Below, in pieces: positions 33,222 through 42,402 of a stretch of 46,385 nucleotides of DNA (its first letter is position 1; each line of letters starts with the position of its first letter). The DNA is from Pseudoalteromonas piscicida (GTDB lineage: Bacteria > Pseudomonadota > Gammaproteobacteria > Enterobacterales > Alteromonadaceae), in contig NZ_NKHF01000104.1 of assembly GCF_002744175.1 (NCBI RefSeq), forward strand, positions 1-46,385, written 5' to 3'. The notes beneath the pieces are model-generated. The model saw only the letters and a program-made list of their open reading frames with translations, was not told the DNA's origin and did not search any database. Position numbers and translations under genes: made by a program.

Positions 33222-33255
33222 AAAAAGCCCGACAATTTAACGTCAGGCTTTTTTG
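33222..33255 (-). terminator. Terminator of recA
   Basis: AAAAAGCCCGAC and GTCAGGCTTTTTT form a strong stem with T runs, 48 bases past the recA stop. Confidence 0.92.
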
Positions 33256-33302
33256 TTATCGTCACTACAGCCAATACGCAAATGTGGCTGCGGACTAATA
33301 GG

Positions 33303-34355
33303 CTATAGCTCTAAATCGTCTTCAACTTCAGCAAGGCCTTTACCCTCTGCATCTTCAGGGATGGTAGCTTGTGCCAGTAGCATTTCTCTAAGTTTGCCTT
33401 CAATTTCGTTGGCAATCTCTACATTCTCTTTTAAGAACTTAATTGAGTTAGCTTTACCTTGACCAATCTTATTGCCCTTGTAGCTAAACCATGCACCCGC
33501 TTTATCGACTAGCTTGTGTTTAACCCCAAGGTCAATCAACTCACCTTGCTTAGAAGTACCTTCACCATACATGATGATAAACTCAGCTTGTTTAAATGGT
33601 GGCGCAACCTTGTTTTTCACAACCTTAACACGCGTTTCGTTACCAACTACTTCGTCACCTTCTTTTACAGAACCGATACGACGAATATCTAAACGCACTG
33701 AAGCGTAGAATTTAAGCGCATTACCACCTGTAGTTGTTTCTGGGTTACCAAACATCACACCAATCTTCATACGAATTTGGTTGATGAAAACACATAGTGT
33801 ATTCGAACGCTTGATATTAGCAGTTAGTTTACGTAGTGCCTGAGACATTAGACGAGCTTGCAAACCAACGTGTGAGTCACCCATGTCGCCTTCAATTTCC
33901 GCTTTTGGTGTTAGGGCTGCTACTGAGTCAACAATAACCACATCAACCGCACCAGAGCGTACTAGCATGTCACAGATTTCAAGTGCTTGTTCGCCTGTGT
34001 CTGGCTGTGACACTAGCAGCTCATCAACATTAACACCGAGCTTTTCCGCGTAAATAGGGTCAAGTGCATGTTCCGCATCAACGAAAGCACATGTTTTGCC
34101 CAGCTTTTGCGCTTCAGCAATCGCTTGTAACGTTAGTGTTGTTTTACCCGATGATTCAGGACCATAGATTTCAACAATACGACCTGTTGGTAAGCCGCCG
34201 ATACCAAGCGCAATATCTAGACCTAATGAACCAGTTGAGATGGCTTCAATATCTAGTGCCTTGTTCTCACCTAGCTTCATGATTGAGCCTTTACCAAACT
34301 GACGCTCAATTTGTGATAGTGCTGCGTCTAGTGCTTTTTGCTTGTTATCGTTCAT
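33303..34355 (-). CDS. recA: Recombinase RecA
   Basis: A 350-residue RecA. The Walker A is GPESSGKTT near residue 65; VDAEHALDP, VIVDSVAALTPKAEIEG and FINQIRMKIGVMFGNPETTTGG (written here from FINQIRMKIGVMFG) follow, and the C-terminus is acidic (AEVEDDLEL). It drives strand exchange and LexA self-cleavage. ATG 34355 is chosen because GGAG lies seven bases upstream; a TTG start four codons earlier is weaker. A perfect LexA box lies 35 bases upstream. Confidence 0.97.
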   Translation of the reverse strand: MNDNKQKALDAALSQIERQFGKGSIMKLGENKALDIEAISTGSLGLDIALGIGGLPTGRIVEIYGPESSGKTTLTLQAIAEAQKLGKTCAFVDAEHALDPIYAEKLGVNVDELLVSQPDTGEQALEICDMLVRSGAVDVVIVDSVAALTPKAEIEGDMGDSHVGLQARLMSQALRKLTANIKRSNTLCVFINQIRMKIGVMFGNPETTTGGNALKFYASVRLDIRRIGSVKEGDEVVGNETRVKVVKNKVAPPFKQAEFIIMYGEGTSKQGELIDLGVKHKLVDKAGAWFSYKGNKIGQGKANSIKFLKENVEIANEIEGKLREMLLAQATIPEDAEGKGLAEVEDDLEL

Positions 34356-34389
34356 TTGCTTCTCCAATTCAGCGTAATGACACCTAGTA

Positions 34390-34409
34390 TACTGTATGAA
34401 ATTACAGTA
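34390..34409. promoter_or_regulatory. LexA (SOS) box of recA
   Basis: TACTGTATGAAATTACAGTA, a perfect CTGT-N8-ACAG palindrome like the gammaproteobacterial SOS box. It lies between pncC and recA, so LexA should repress recA from here. Confidence 0.93.
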
Positions 34410-34421
34410 TCAAGTATAATT

Positions 34422-34913
34422 TTATGAATTTACTATCTCTATTACATTTTTTAAAACAAATTCAATAGCTTGAACTCTAACTTCAGCTCTATTTCCAGCA
34501 AAAACTTGATGAAATGTGTGCACACTAACAGTATTTGCAATCGCAAACCATACAGTACCTACAGGTTTTTCAACACTCCCACCCGACGGCCCTGCAATAC
34601 CCGAAACCGCAATCGCAACTTCGGCATTCGCCACTCGTTGCGCACCACGTGCCATTTCTAATACTGTTTGTTCACTCACCGCTCCATATTGTTCTAATGT
34701 CTGCTGTGATACTCCCAATAATTCGTGTTTGGCTTGGTTGCTGTAAGTCACAAAACAGCGATCGATATAAGCAGAACTTCCAGGGGTATCCGTTAACGCG
34801 TAACTCACTCCTCCCCCAGTACATGATTCTGCGGTAGTGATTGTTATGCCTTTATTCGTTAGAATAGCGCCCAATTGTGCCGCATATTCGGCTATCTCTT
34901 TGTAGTGCTCCAT
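34422..34913 (-). CDS. pncC: NMN amidohydrolase (CinA C-terminal domain protein)
   Basis: A 163-residue protein consisting only of the CinA C-terminal domain. The motif ITTAESCTGGGVSYALTDTPGSS (written here from TTAESCTGGGVSYAL) with the catalytic serine, VTYSNQAKHELLGV and AVSGIAGPSGGSVEKPVG are typical. It converts nicotinamide mononucleotide to nicotinate mononucleotide and ammonia in NAD recycling. It lies just upstream of recA, the conserved cinA-recA order, and is divergent from mutS with only 24 bases between. Confidence 0.93.
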   Translation of the reverse strand: MEHYKEIAEYAAQLGAILTNKGITITTAESCTGGGVSYALTDTPGSSAYIDRCFVTYSNQAKHELLGVSQQTLEQYGAVSEQTVLEMARGAQRVANAEVAIAVSGIAGPSGGSVEKPVGTVWFAIANTVSVHTFHQVFAGNRAEVRVQAIEFVLKNVIEIVNS

Positions 34914-34937
34914 AGGAAAACCTTTTAGGTATCAACA

Positions 34938-37529
34938 ATGTCGTCAGATCTATATTCAGAACACACTATAAACCAACAAACCCCAATGATGCAGCAATAC
35001 CTGAGAATAAAAGCTCAGCATCAAGAAATTTTGCTGTTCTATCGTATGGGTGACTTTTACGAGCTCTTTTTTGACGATGCGATTAGAGCGGCACAGCTGC
35101 TAGATATTTCTCAAACCTATCGTGGTAAGGCAGGCGGCAACCCAATTCCAATGGCTGGCGTTCCCTATCACGCAGTAGAGAACTATTTAGCACGCTTAGT
35201 ACAACTTGGTGAATCCGTAGCCATCTGTGAGCAAGTAGGCGACCCTGCAACCAGCAAAGGTCCTGTTGAACGTAAGGTAGTCCGTATTGTTACCCCTGGT
35301 ACAGTAACAGACGAAGCGCTGCTGCAAGAGCGTCAAGATAATTTATTAGCCGCGGTCTACCAACACCCAAAGCAGTTAGGTTATGGCGTAGCGTATCTAG
35401 ATATAAATTCAGGTCGCTTCAATATTGTTGAACTAAAAACAGATGAGGCGCTGAATTCAACCTTACAACGTCTACAACCCGCAGAGTTATTGTACCCTGA
35501 ATCATTTCAAAATCTTTTAGTACTTGAGTCTATAAAAGGCAGTCGCCGCCGCCCAGATTGGGAGTTTGATTTAGATACAGCAAGACATTTACTCTGCCAG
35601 CAATTTGAAACTCGCGATTTAGTTGGCTTTGGTGTTGAAAATGCAGAAATGGGACTTATCGCAGCGGGCTGCGTCATGCAGTATGTCAAAGATACACAAC
35701 GGACAGCATTACCTCATATTCGCGCCATCACGCTCGAAAAGAATGAGCATGCGGTGATCTTAGATGCTGCGACACGTAAAAACTTAGAGCTCACTGTCAA
35801 TTTATCCGGTGGCGTTGAAAACACCCTTGCTCAGATCTTAGATAAGTCGTCGACTGCAATGGGTTCTCGACTGTTAAAGCGCCGGATCCATACCCCAGTT
35901 CGCCAACGCCAAGAGCTCAACGCTCGTCTTAATGCCATCGCCAATCTTATCGAACAGCAACTATGCATGGAAGTTTATGACGCATTGAAGCAAATCGGCG
36001 ACATTGAACGCGTCGTAGCGCGCCTTGCGCTGTTTACCGCGCGTCCAAGAGATTTAACCAGACTAAGAAGCGCTCTGCAGGCTCTGCCACCGCTACACGA
36101 CATTCTACAAGATGCACAAGATCCTCGCATCCAATCCATTGTTAGCCAGTCGCCTGCATTGCCAAAACTGCAGGACCTATTAGAACGCGCGGTCATTGAT
36201 AACCCACCAGTGCTTATTCGCGACGGTGGCGTTATCGCTGAAGGTTACCATGCAGAGCTTGATGAACTTCGCGCATTAAGTGCAGGGGCAACCGATGTAC
36301 TAGAAAAACTCGAAGAGCGTGAGCGTGAACGTACAGGTATTTCAACACTAAAGATTGGCTATAACCGAGTTCATGGATTTTATATTGAGATCAGCCGTGC
36401 TAATTCACACTTGGTGCCAGCAGAGTACATTCGCAGACAAACACTGAAGAATAATGAGCGCTACATTATTCCAGAGCTAAAAGAGCATGAAGACAAAGTA
36501 CTCGGTAGCCAATCAAAAGCCCTTGCGCTTGAAAAACGCTTATATGAAGAACTGTTTGAACTAATCGCTCCCTACATTGAGCAGTTACAGGTAATGGCAG
36601 CTGCACTTGCTGATTTAGATGTATTAAATACCTTAGCTGAACGTGCCCAGACACTTGACTATTGCAAGCCAACTCTAACCGACGGCACTGAAATCGATTT
36701 GCAGGATGGCCGTCACCCTGTGGTTGAACAGGTAAGTAAAGAGCCCTTTATTGCCAACCCGGTCAAGCTAAACGATGAGCGTAAAATGCTGATTATCACC
36801 GGTCCCAACATGGGCGGTAAGTCGACTTATATGCGCCAAACTGCATTAATTGTGTTAATGGCACACATAGGGAGTTACGTACCGGCAAGCGCAGCAACGA
36901 TTGGTTTAGTCGACCGCATCTTTACACGCATTGGAGCCAGTGATGATCTCGCCTCAGGGCGCTCAACCTTTATGGTTGAGATGACTGAAACCGCGACCAT
37001 TTTAAACAATGCCACGGCACAATCCTTGATATTAATGGATGAAATCGGTCGTGGGACCAGCACCTATGATGGCCTATCTCTGGCCTATGCCACAGCGGAT
37101 TATCTCGCCAGTAAAATCGCTGCAAAAACATTATTTGCTACCCACTATTTCGAACTCACCGAGCTTGCAGAGCAACAAGCCGGTCTGGTGAATGTGCACC
37201 TTGACGCTGTTGAGCACAACGACACAATCGCATTTAAACATACGGTAATGGAAGGTGCTGCAAGTAAAAGCTTTGGTCTGCAAGTCGCAAGCCTTGCGGG
37301 CGTACCAAAAGCCGTTATTAAAATGGCGAAACAAAAACTGGCCTTATTAGAGCAGCACCAAAGCGTGGTTGGCGATCAGCCAAGCGCAGCTCAAGCCCCT
37401 GTGCAGCAAAGTCTTATGCTTGCCAATGAACCTTCAGAAGTGGAAGTTTTGCTAGCTGATATGGACCCAGATGACCTAACTCCTAAGCAGGCACACGCCT
37501 TGCTTTATCAACTAAAGTCTCTGCTATAA
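34938..37529 (+). CDS. mutS: DNA mismatch repair ATPase
   Basis: An 863-residue MutS. The mismatch-reading Phe-Tyr-Glu is at residues 40-42 (MGDFYELFFDDA). The ATPase has Walker A GPNMGGKST at residues 622-630, LILMDEIGRGTSTYDGLSLA (Walker B) and ATHYFELTELA. The C-terminal tail (VLLADMDPDDLTPKQALL-like end) is the tetramerisation/beta-clamp region. It recognises mispairs and small loops. It starts 24 bases from divergent pncC and shares a bidirectional terminator with fadL. Confidence 0.97.
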   Translation: MSSDLYSEHTINQQTPMMQQYLRIKAQHQEILLFYRMGDFYELFFDDAIRAAQLLDISQTYRGKAGGNPIPMAGVPYHAVENYLARLVQLGESVAICEQVGDPATSKGPVERKVVRIVTPGTVTDEALLQERQDNLLAAVYQHPKQLGYGVAYLDINSGRFNIVELKTDEALNSTLQRLQPAELLYPESFQNLLVLESIKGSRRRPDWEFDLDTARHLLCQQFETRDLVGFGVENAEMGLIAAGCVMQYVKDTQRTALPHIRAITLEKNEHAVILDAATRKNLELTVNLSGGVENTLAQILDKSSTAMGSRLLKRRIHTPVRQRQELNARLNAIANLIEQQLCMEVYDALKQIGDIERVVARLALFTARPRDLTRLRSALQALPPLHDILQDAQDPRIQSIVSQSPALPKLQDLLERAVIDNPPVLIRDGGVIAEGYHAELDELRALSAGATDVLEKLEERERERTGISTLKIGYNRVHGFYIEISRANSHLVPAEYIRRQTLKNNERYIIPELKEHEDKVLGSQSKALALEKRLYEELFELIAPYIEQLQVMAAALADLDVLNTLAERAQTLDYCKPTLTDGTEIDLQDGRHPVVEQVSKEPFIANPVKLNDERKMLIITGPNMGGKSTYMRQTALIVLMAHIGSYVPASAATIGLVDRIFTRIGASDDLASGRSTFMVEMTETATILNNATAQSLILMDEIGRGTSTYDGLSLAYATADYLASKIAAKTLFATHYFELTELAEQQAGLVNVHLDAVEHNDTIAFKHTVMEGAASKSFGLQVASLAGVPKAVIKMAKQKLALLEQHQSVVGDQPSAAQAPVQQSLMLANEPSEVEVLLADMDPDDLTPKQAHALLYQLKSLL

Positions 37530-37534
37530 ATAGC

Positions 37535-37563
37535 AAAAAAGCGGCTGTTCAGCCGCTTTTTTT
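37535..37563. terminator. Bidirectional terminator between mutS and the FadL-type gene
   Basis: AAAAAAGCGGCT and AGCCGCTTTTTTT pair around GTTC, with A and T runs on both sides. It serves both convergent genes. Confidence 0.93.
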
Positions 37564-37582
37564 ATCTCAAATTATTTTGAGA

Positions 37583-38842
37583 TTAAAACGTGTGGTTATA
37601 CTGTAGACCAAAGATCATCGCGTGACCTTTTGAACGGAAGCCCCATTCGCTTTGAGCTTTGTCGGTCTCGATAAAGTTTTGTGTCTTACCTCTTAGTAAG
37701 CTGATCCCAAAATCAACAGTTGCTTGATTTGGTAAAGTGTATTCAGCACCAAAAGAGTACCAAGTACGATCGGTATCTGGGATTGAAATTGACAGAAGCT
37801 TTTCATCCGCAGGAGACTCGTCATAGGCCATACCAGCACGTAACTTAACATAGTCATTTAGCTGATAATCTGCACCAAACGCAAAACGTAGTGAGTTCGA
37901 GAAGTTTTCTTCTTTCGTGAATGCTGACTTTGAAGTACCGATGATCGCCTCAAGCTCATCAAAGCTACTCCAGCCCGTCCACAATACGCTATAGTGCACA
38001 GAAGTTGCTGCATTTAATTTATGCGAACCAGAAATCTCAGCAATCGCAGGTAAAGTAACATCTACATAGCCAGGAACTGATACATTGCTGGTTCCGCCCA
38101 TAGTTACTGGTAAAGCGCTGCGGAAGTGACCATCAAAAGTGATGTCTGTTTCGCTGCGATAATGGAAGCCAAGGCGATTGTCTTCATCGATTTGATAAGC
38201 TACACCCACATTCCAACCAAAGCCTGTGTCATCACCTTCAAGATGCACTGCTTCAAGGCTAGCTGGTTGACCTAGGTTGTTCACACCCAAATTGCGGATA
38301 ATTTTTGCATCGGCATAAACATGGTTAATACCCAATGCAACACTCCACTGCTCATCAACTTGGTATGAAGCGGAAATACCTGCGTTAACGGTAACGATTT
38401 CAGTTTCACCTGCAATTTGACCGGCAACATAGTCTTTATCAAATTCAGTCGATAGGCCGAACTGTGAATATACACCTGCACCAATAGACCATTTGTCATT
38501 GTATTTGTGTGTTGCATAAATAGCAGGAACAATGGCGCTAGGCGCGATGCTGTTGTCATTCAATGCAGCAGCTGGAACGCCATTGTTTGTACTAGTACCT
38601 GTTAGACTCACATCTGGCTGAACGTACATAGCAGCAACCGAAAGTTGAGTACCTGATAGTTGCCCCATCAACGCTGGGTTACGCGCAACAACAGATGCAT
38701 CATCCGCTGCAGAAGCCTCACCCGCATATGCGCGGCCAAGACCAGATACGTTTTGCTCTGCTAATTGGAAAGCAGCAGCCAAAGCCTGTGAAGACGACAA
38801 AATCGCACCCGAGGCAATAAGACCTAATAATACTTTGTTCAT
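37583..38842 (-). CDS. FadL/OmpP1-family outer membrane transporter
   Basis: A 419-residue outer membrane beta-barrel. The signal is MNKVLLGLIASGAILSSSQ, cut before AAAFQLAEQNVSGLGRAY, and the N-terminal plug-like NPALMGQLSGTQLSVAAMYV is family-typical. The C-terminus alternates aromatic strands and ends in phenylalanine (YNHTF), the BAM signal. It admits long-chain fatty acids or other hydrophobic substrates across the outer membrane. Single-gene unit. Whether it is true FadL or a TodX-like hydrocarbon porin cannot be decided. Confidence 0.93.
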   Translation of the reverse strand: MNKVLLGLIASGAILSSSQALAAAFQLAEQNVSGLGRAYAGEASAADDASVVARNPALMGQLSGTQLSVAAMYVQPDVSLTGTSTNNGVPAAALNDNSIAPSAIVPAIYATHKYNDKWSIGAGVYSQFGLSTEFDKDYVAGQIAGETEIVTVNAGISASYQVDEQWSVALGINHVYADAKIIRNLGVNNLGQPASLEAVHLEGDDTGFGWNVGVAYQIDEDNRLGFHYRSETDITFDGHFRSALPVTMGGTSNVSVPGYVDVTLPAIAEISGSHKLNAATSVHYSVLWTGWSSFDELEAIIGTSKSAFTKEENFSNSLRFAFGADYQLNDYVKLRAGMAYDESPADEKLLSISIPDTDRTWYSFGAEYTLPNQATVDFGISLLRGKTQNFIETDKAQSEWGFRSKGHAMIFGLQYNHTF

Positions 38843-39204
38843 TCTCTAATCCCCTGTGAATTAACCACTGATAAGCCAATGATTAAAAACTTTTTAGGGC
38901 CAAATATCATGCTAATTCTGATAGCACTAAGCATCAGTTCACTGAAGGTATCGGCACCCAATAAATAAGCCAAATAACCTAAATTCGAAATAATATCTGG
39001 TTAGCCTAGTCTCCCATTTTTGAGCTTACGCATTTCAATGAGTTAACTAACTTCTTATTCCAAAATCGGTCAAATAATAAATTCCCGACACCCTACCTAA
39101 AAGCAGACTAGAAATCTTCTTTTTTGCGACTTTTTGTTGATTAAGTGAACATTTAACGTACAAATTACGCACTTTATAAGCTCATCGGATGAGTTAACCA
39201 CCCA
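38843..39204. other. Intergenic region upstream of the FadL-type gene
   Basis: Holds the leftward porin promoter. A short stretch near 39042-39060 (TTAACTAACTTCTTATTCC) matches the inner edge of the MITE repeat in inverted orientation and may be a relic. No gene is seen. Confidence 0.4.
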
Positions 39205-39229
39205 AATGATAATAATTACCAATATCATT
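39205..39229. promoter_or_regulatory. Fur-like box
   Basis: The stretch starts AATGATAATAATTACCAAT, matching 16 of 19 positions of the classical Fur-box form AATGATAATAATTATCATT, and ends in TATCATT. It lies about 80 bases before the small membrane gene at 39311. Confidence 0.6.
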
Positions 39230-39310
39230 GACGGATATTAGTCTCTTATATAAACTCATGACTCTAAGTGTGAATCAAATCTGTGCGCTACTCGTAGCAA
39301 GGAGAACAAC

Positions 39311-39628
39311 ATGTCTGTAGCATTACTGTTTTTGGCATTAGTATTTTGCGGTATTAGTGTTTACTGTCTATGTAAAGCAAACTATTGCGCCTGTCGTCAT
39401 GCAGGTGAATGTGACAACCCAGTGAACCAGTATTGGTTGAGTGCGATAGCCGCAGCACTGCTTTCGCTATTGTTAAATTGTTCAGCGCTGCACGCTGAAA
39501 ATGGGACTTTGCTGTGGATATTGATGATGGCTAGCTGCATGACAGGCGCGCTGCTTTCAGCGAAATGGCAGAACCTCAAGCGGCGTTGTAAAAATGCTTT
39601 CTCTCCTGTTGCTCAGTCTAAATCTTGA
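39311..39628 (+). CDS. Small Cys-rich membrane protein, putatively iron-regulated
   Basis: A 105-residue protein with three hydrophobic segments (VALLFLALVFCGISVYCL, WLSAIAAALLSLLLNC, LLWILMMASCMTGALL) and a basic tail. Nine cysteines are present, six of them in the first 34 residues with spacing C-x5-C-x-C-x4-C-x-C-x5-C, next to a HAGEC loop. The size resembles DUF3325-like proteins found near iron-uptake genes. GGAG lies a few bases before ATG 39311. The Fur-like box upstream suggests induction under iron limitation. No neighbour supports a specific job. Confidence 0.65.
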   Translation: MSVALLFLALVFCGISVYCLCKANYCACRHAGECDNPVNQYWLSAIAAALLSLLLNCSALHAENGTLLWILMMASCMTGALLSAKWQNLKRRCKNAFSPVAQSKS

Positions 39629-39698
39629 ATCAAAAACTTATGCTTAGTCAGAGTACTCCGCCACTACCGTGTTAAATTTGCTTGCAATAACCAAGAGG

Positions 39699-40973
39699 TT
39701 AAATAAGCAACTGATCTCGTAGCAAACGAGAGAGATTAATTTGGTAATCCAATGGTCTCACGCTCGCGATTACTTTTATTTCTGACTCACTTAAATCTAA
39801 GTCTTTTGCTGTAACATGATGTAGATGTTTGGTGTTATAAAATACTCGAACCAATGGTGCTGTAGGAGCATGCTTGTTCCCCTCAAGTACTAACCCTAAC
39901 CTTTCATTAGTCAGTTTAACTATCGTACCAACAGGGTGAACCCCTATGCATTTGATAAACCGCTGGACCAAGATAGGATCGAATTGTTTCTTACTCGATA
40001 GTAAAAATCGCAGGGCATTAATGGGTTCATCAGCCTCTTTGTGGTATTGATCTGCTGTAATGGCATCATATACATCGACAATGGCCATCATTCTTGCAGC
40101 AGTACTAAGTGCGTCACCTTTGATCCCTCTTGGGTAACCCGTACCATCAAGTCGCTCGTGATGATTGATGATCATATCCAACATGATCGGCGTAATCCCT
40201 GATTCCCCCTTACTCAACCCCAATGATTGCGCTACATGCTTTTTTACTGCTCGGTACTCAAGCTCCGTAAAACTGCCGGGCTTATTAATCAAGCCCTGAG
40301 GTAATTTGGCATGACCAATATCATGTAACATCGCCCCCATGGCTAGTTGTTCAATAATATGGTGCTGTAGTCCTAAGTGCTTTCCAAATACGGTGATCAA
40401 AATGGCGCAGTTAGTCATATGACGCCAGTTGTAACCATCTTTGTCTTTAATTCGGGTTAAAATAGCCATTGCATTGGTGTTACGCAGCACTGAAGCGACA
40501 ATGTCCTTACTCACTTCATTAATTAACGTCATATCCACTTTGAGGCCGGATGTTACATCACCATATAAGCTTTGGATTTTACGATTGTTGTTCTCGAACT
40601 TTTGCATCGCAACTGCAAACTCTTGTTGCAGTGTTTGTTCTTTCGTTTGTGTTTTAGGTTTGCTTTTAGGCTTACTACGCGTAGTAGATAAACTGCCTTC
40701 GCTCCCCTGTTTTGGCTCGGTTTCAGTTGTTTCAACCTTAGCTTCGGTTTGAGGCTTTTCTGGCTGTTGGTATTTTTGCGGAACCGGAATATCACTTTGT
40801 GTAAAGTCAATGGTTAGCTCAAGTACACCTTTGTCTACGAGCTTTTGAATGATCGATTCATCTCTAACCATACCCCGAGATTTGATCTTAACACCCGCGT
40901 CAGATTTGTGCTTATGAACACTATCCACAAACATACCTGGTTTAAGGTCTTCAATAGGGAGAACAATCTGCAT
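39699..40973 (-). CDS. HD-GYP cyclic di-GMP phosphodiesterase with DUF3391 N-terminus
   Basis: A 424-residue cytoplasmic protein. The N-terminal 70 residues (MQIVLPIEDLKPGMFVDSVH) match DUF3391, then a Lys/Glu-rich linker. The HD-GYP domain shows MGAMLHDIGHAKLP, IINHHERLDGTGYPRGIKGD (HHExxDGxGYP) and MMAIVDVYDAITADQYHKEA. These are the metal-binding residues needed to hydrolyse c-di-GMP, so it should be active. It likely links a sensory input to motility or biofilm. No membrane segment. Single gene, followed by a gap without clear features. Confidence 0.93.
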   Translation of the reverse strand: MQIVLPIEDLKPGMFVDSVHKHKSDAGVKIKSRGMVRDESIIQKLVDKGVLELTIDFTQSDIPVPQKYQQPEKPQTEAKVETTETEPKQGSEGSLSTTRSKPKSKPKTQTKEQTLQQEFAVAMQKFENNNRKIQSLYGDVTSGLKVDMTLINEVSKDIVASVLRNTNAMAILTRIKDKDGYNWRHMTNCAILITVFGKHLGLQHHIIEQLAMGAMLHDIGHAKLPQGLINKPGSFTELEYRAVKKHVAQSLGLSKGESGITPIMLDMIINHHERLDGTGYPRGIKGDALSTAARMMAIVDVYDAITADQYHKEADEPINALRFLLSSKKQFDPILVQRFIKCIGVHPVGTIVKLTNERLGLVLEGNKHAPTAPLVRVFYNTKHLHHVTAKDLDLSESEIKVIASVRPLDYQINLSRLLRDQLLI

Positions 40974-41159
40974 GAATCGTTTACACTACAAGTTTAGCCA
41001 ATGGATATTAATACCATTGAATGAGATAAAACACCATCTATTCAGATTAAATTCACACTATTGTATTGAATATTGCAAGCAATCGGAAAATGAATGTGAG
41101 CAGCTTTTAAACGACATAACGAGGGGGAAAGCCCCGCGAACAGGGCTCTGGAAAGGGTG

Positions 41160-41495
41160 CTATTCTTGGAAGTAAGTTCCCCAGCCATCGTATTCAACAC
41201 CAGCGTCCATTGCGACCTTTTCTAACTTTTCTACATCTTCCATAATAACATCTGTATCAAGTTCAGCTTCAACAACCACATCAAAGCCCCAAATCTTGCC
41301 ACCATCTTCAAGCTCAAGCTCAGCTGGCTCTTCAACATCGTAACCCAATTTAAATGCGGCAAGTGCTGCTGCTTCTAACTTGTCAAAGTCTTCACACACA
41401 AAGTGGTGCTCTACTTCATATAGCGTCTCAGGGTTTGAACCATCTTCAAGTAATGAAGAAACGATGTCTTCACTTATTTCACGCCAGTTTTCCAT
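41160..41495 (-). CDS. rraB: Ribonuclease E inhibitor RraB
   Basis: A 111-residue acidic protein with the RraB/YjgD signature (NPETLYEVEHHFVCEDFDKL, then GFDVVVEAELDTDVIM). RraB binds RNase E and changes mRNA decay. The start overlaps the stop of plsC by one base (TAATG). A small AGCCC/GGGCT hairpin lies just past the stop at about 41132-41151. Confidence 0.92.
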   Translation of the reverse strand: MENWREISEDIVSSLLEDGSNPETLYEVEHHFVCEDFDKLEAAALAAFKLGYDVEEPAELELEDGGKIWGFDVVVEAELDTDVIMEDVEKLEKVAMDAGVEYDGWGTYFQE

Positions 41496-42217
41496 TATTG
41501 TACTCTCGCTTTTGCATCTAGTTCAGCTATTCTTTGTGCCATTTTAGCATGGATCTGAACTGCGTGATCCCTTGCTGGAACTTCTGGATCTAAATTTATC
41601 GGTTCCAACATATCAATATACACTTTACCGTTGTTCCAGCGGTTCAGTTTTATCTGTTCATGGGTAGAGCTCATACATACAGGAACAATGGGCACATTTG
41701 CGCTCATCGCGGTATGAAAGGCTCCCGTTTTAAACGGCAGTAGCCCACGACCATAGCTACGTGTGCCTTCAGGAAACATCCAAACAGATAATTTTGATTC
41801 TGTGATCTTTTTTGCAGATTTAGTAAGTGTACCCAGTGCTTTTGAGCGATTTGCTCTATCGATGAGGATATTACCTGAGAGCCAATACATCTGACCAAAG
41901 AAAGGGATCCACTTTAAACTTTTCTTACCCATACTCACCGTATTTTTTGGCACTACGGCTGGTAGGGTGAATAAATCATAATTATTTTGGTGGTTAGCAA
42001 TATACATTGCCGGAACCACATCTTTGGCCTTTTCATGGCGAGTAATAACGAGCTCCACGCCAATCAATTTAGACATATAGCCATACCACTTGGCAATAGT
42101 ATGTACATTATTGGCGTGAAAAGGGCGCACAATACACAACAACAAGCCCAAAATACCACTTACAATAATAAATATTGTTAAAAAGAGAATTCGTATGATG
42201 GCAATCAATTTAACCAC
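41495..42217 (-). CDS. plsC: 1-acyl-sn-glycerol-3-phosphate acyltransferase
   Basis: A 240-residue inner-membrane protein. A hydrophobic N-terminal anchor (IAIIRILFLTIFIIVSGILG) is followed by the acyltransferase motifs NHQNNYDLF (HX4D) and WMFPEGTRSYGRG, with VPIVPVCMSS as motif IV. It makes phosphatidic acid in phospholipid synthesis. Coupled by one base to rraB downstream. Confidence 0.93.
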   Translation of the reverse strand: MVKLIAIIRILFLTIFIIVSGILGLLLCIVRPFHANNVHTIAKWYGYMSKLIGVELVITRHEKAKDVVPAMYIANHQNNYDLFTLPAVVPKNTVSMGKKSLKWIPFFGQMYWLSGNILIDRANRSKALGTLTKSAKKITESKLSVWMFPEGTRSYGRGLLPFKTGAFHTAMSANVPIVPVCMSSTHEQIKLNRWNNGKVYIDMLEPINLDPEVPARDHAVQIHAKMAQRIAELDAKARVQ

Positions 42218-42346
42218 TCCAGAACTAAAATCTGGCGCATTATAGTAAAATTAGCGAACACTTGTAAGCTCAAAATAATGATAGTTTAAAGAATGCCACA
42301 GGCTATCAAGGTTGCTCTAGTTAAGGTATTGATCTGAGGGGAAAAT

Positions 42347-42374
42347 AAAAATGCCGCTAGCGTAGCGGCATTTA
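42347..42374 (-). terminator. Terminator of rpoH
   Basis: AAATGCCGCTA and TAGCGGCATTT pair around GCG with T runs on the minus strand, 29 bases past the rpoH stop. Confidence 0.93.
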
Positions 42375-42402
42375 AAACACGATTTATCATTTTTGCAAAA
42401 AT

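Noticed and set aside
40972..41175. 67-residue plus-strand ORF between the HD-GYP and rraB genes
   Set aside because: It overlaps the start of the HD-GYP gene and the end of rraB on the opposite strand, has no ribosome binding site, and shows no family motif.
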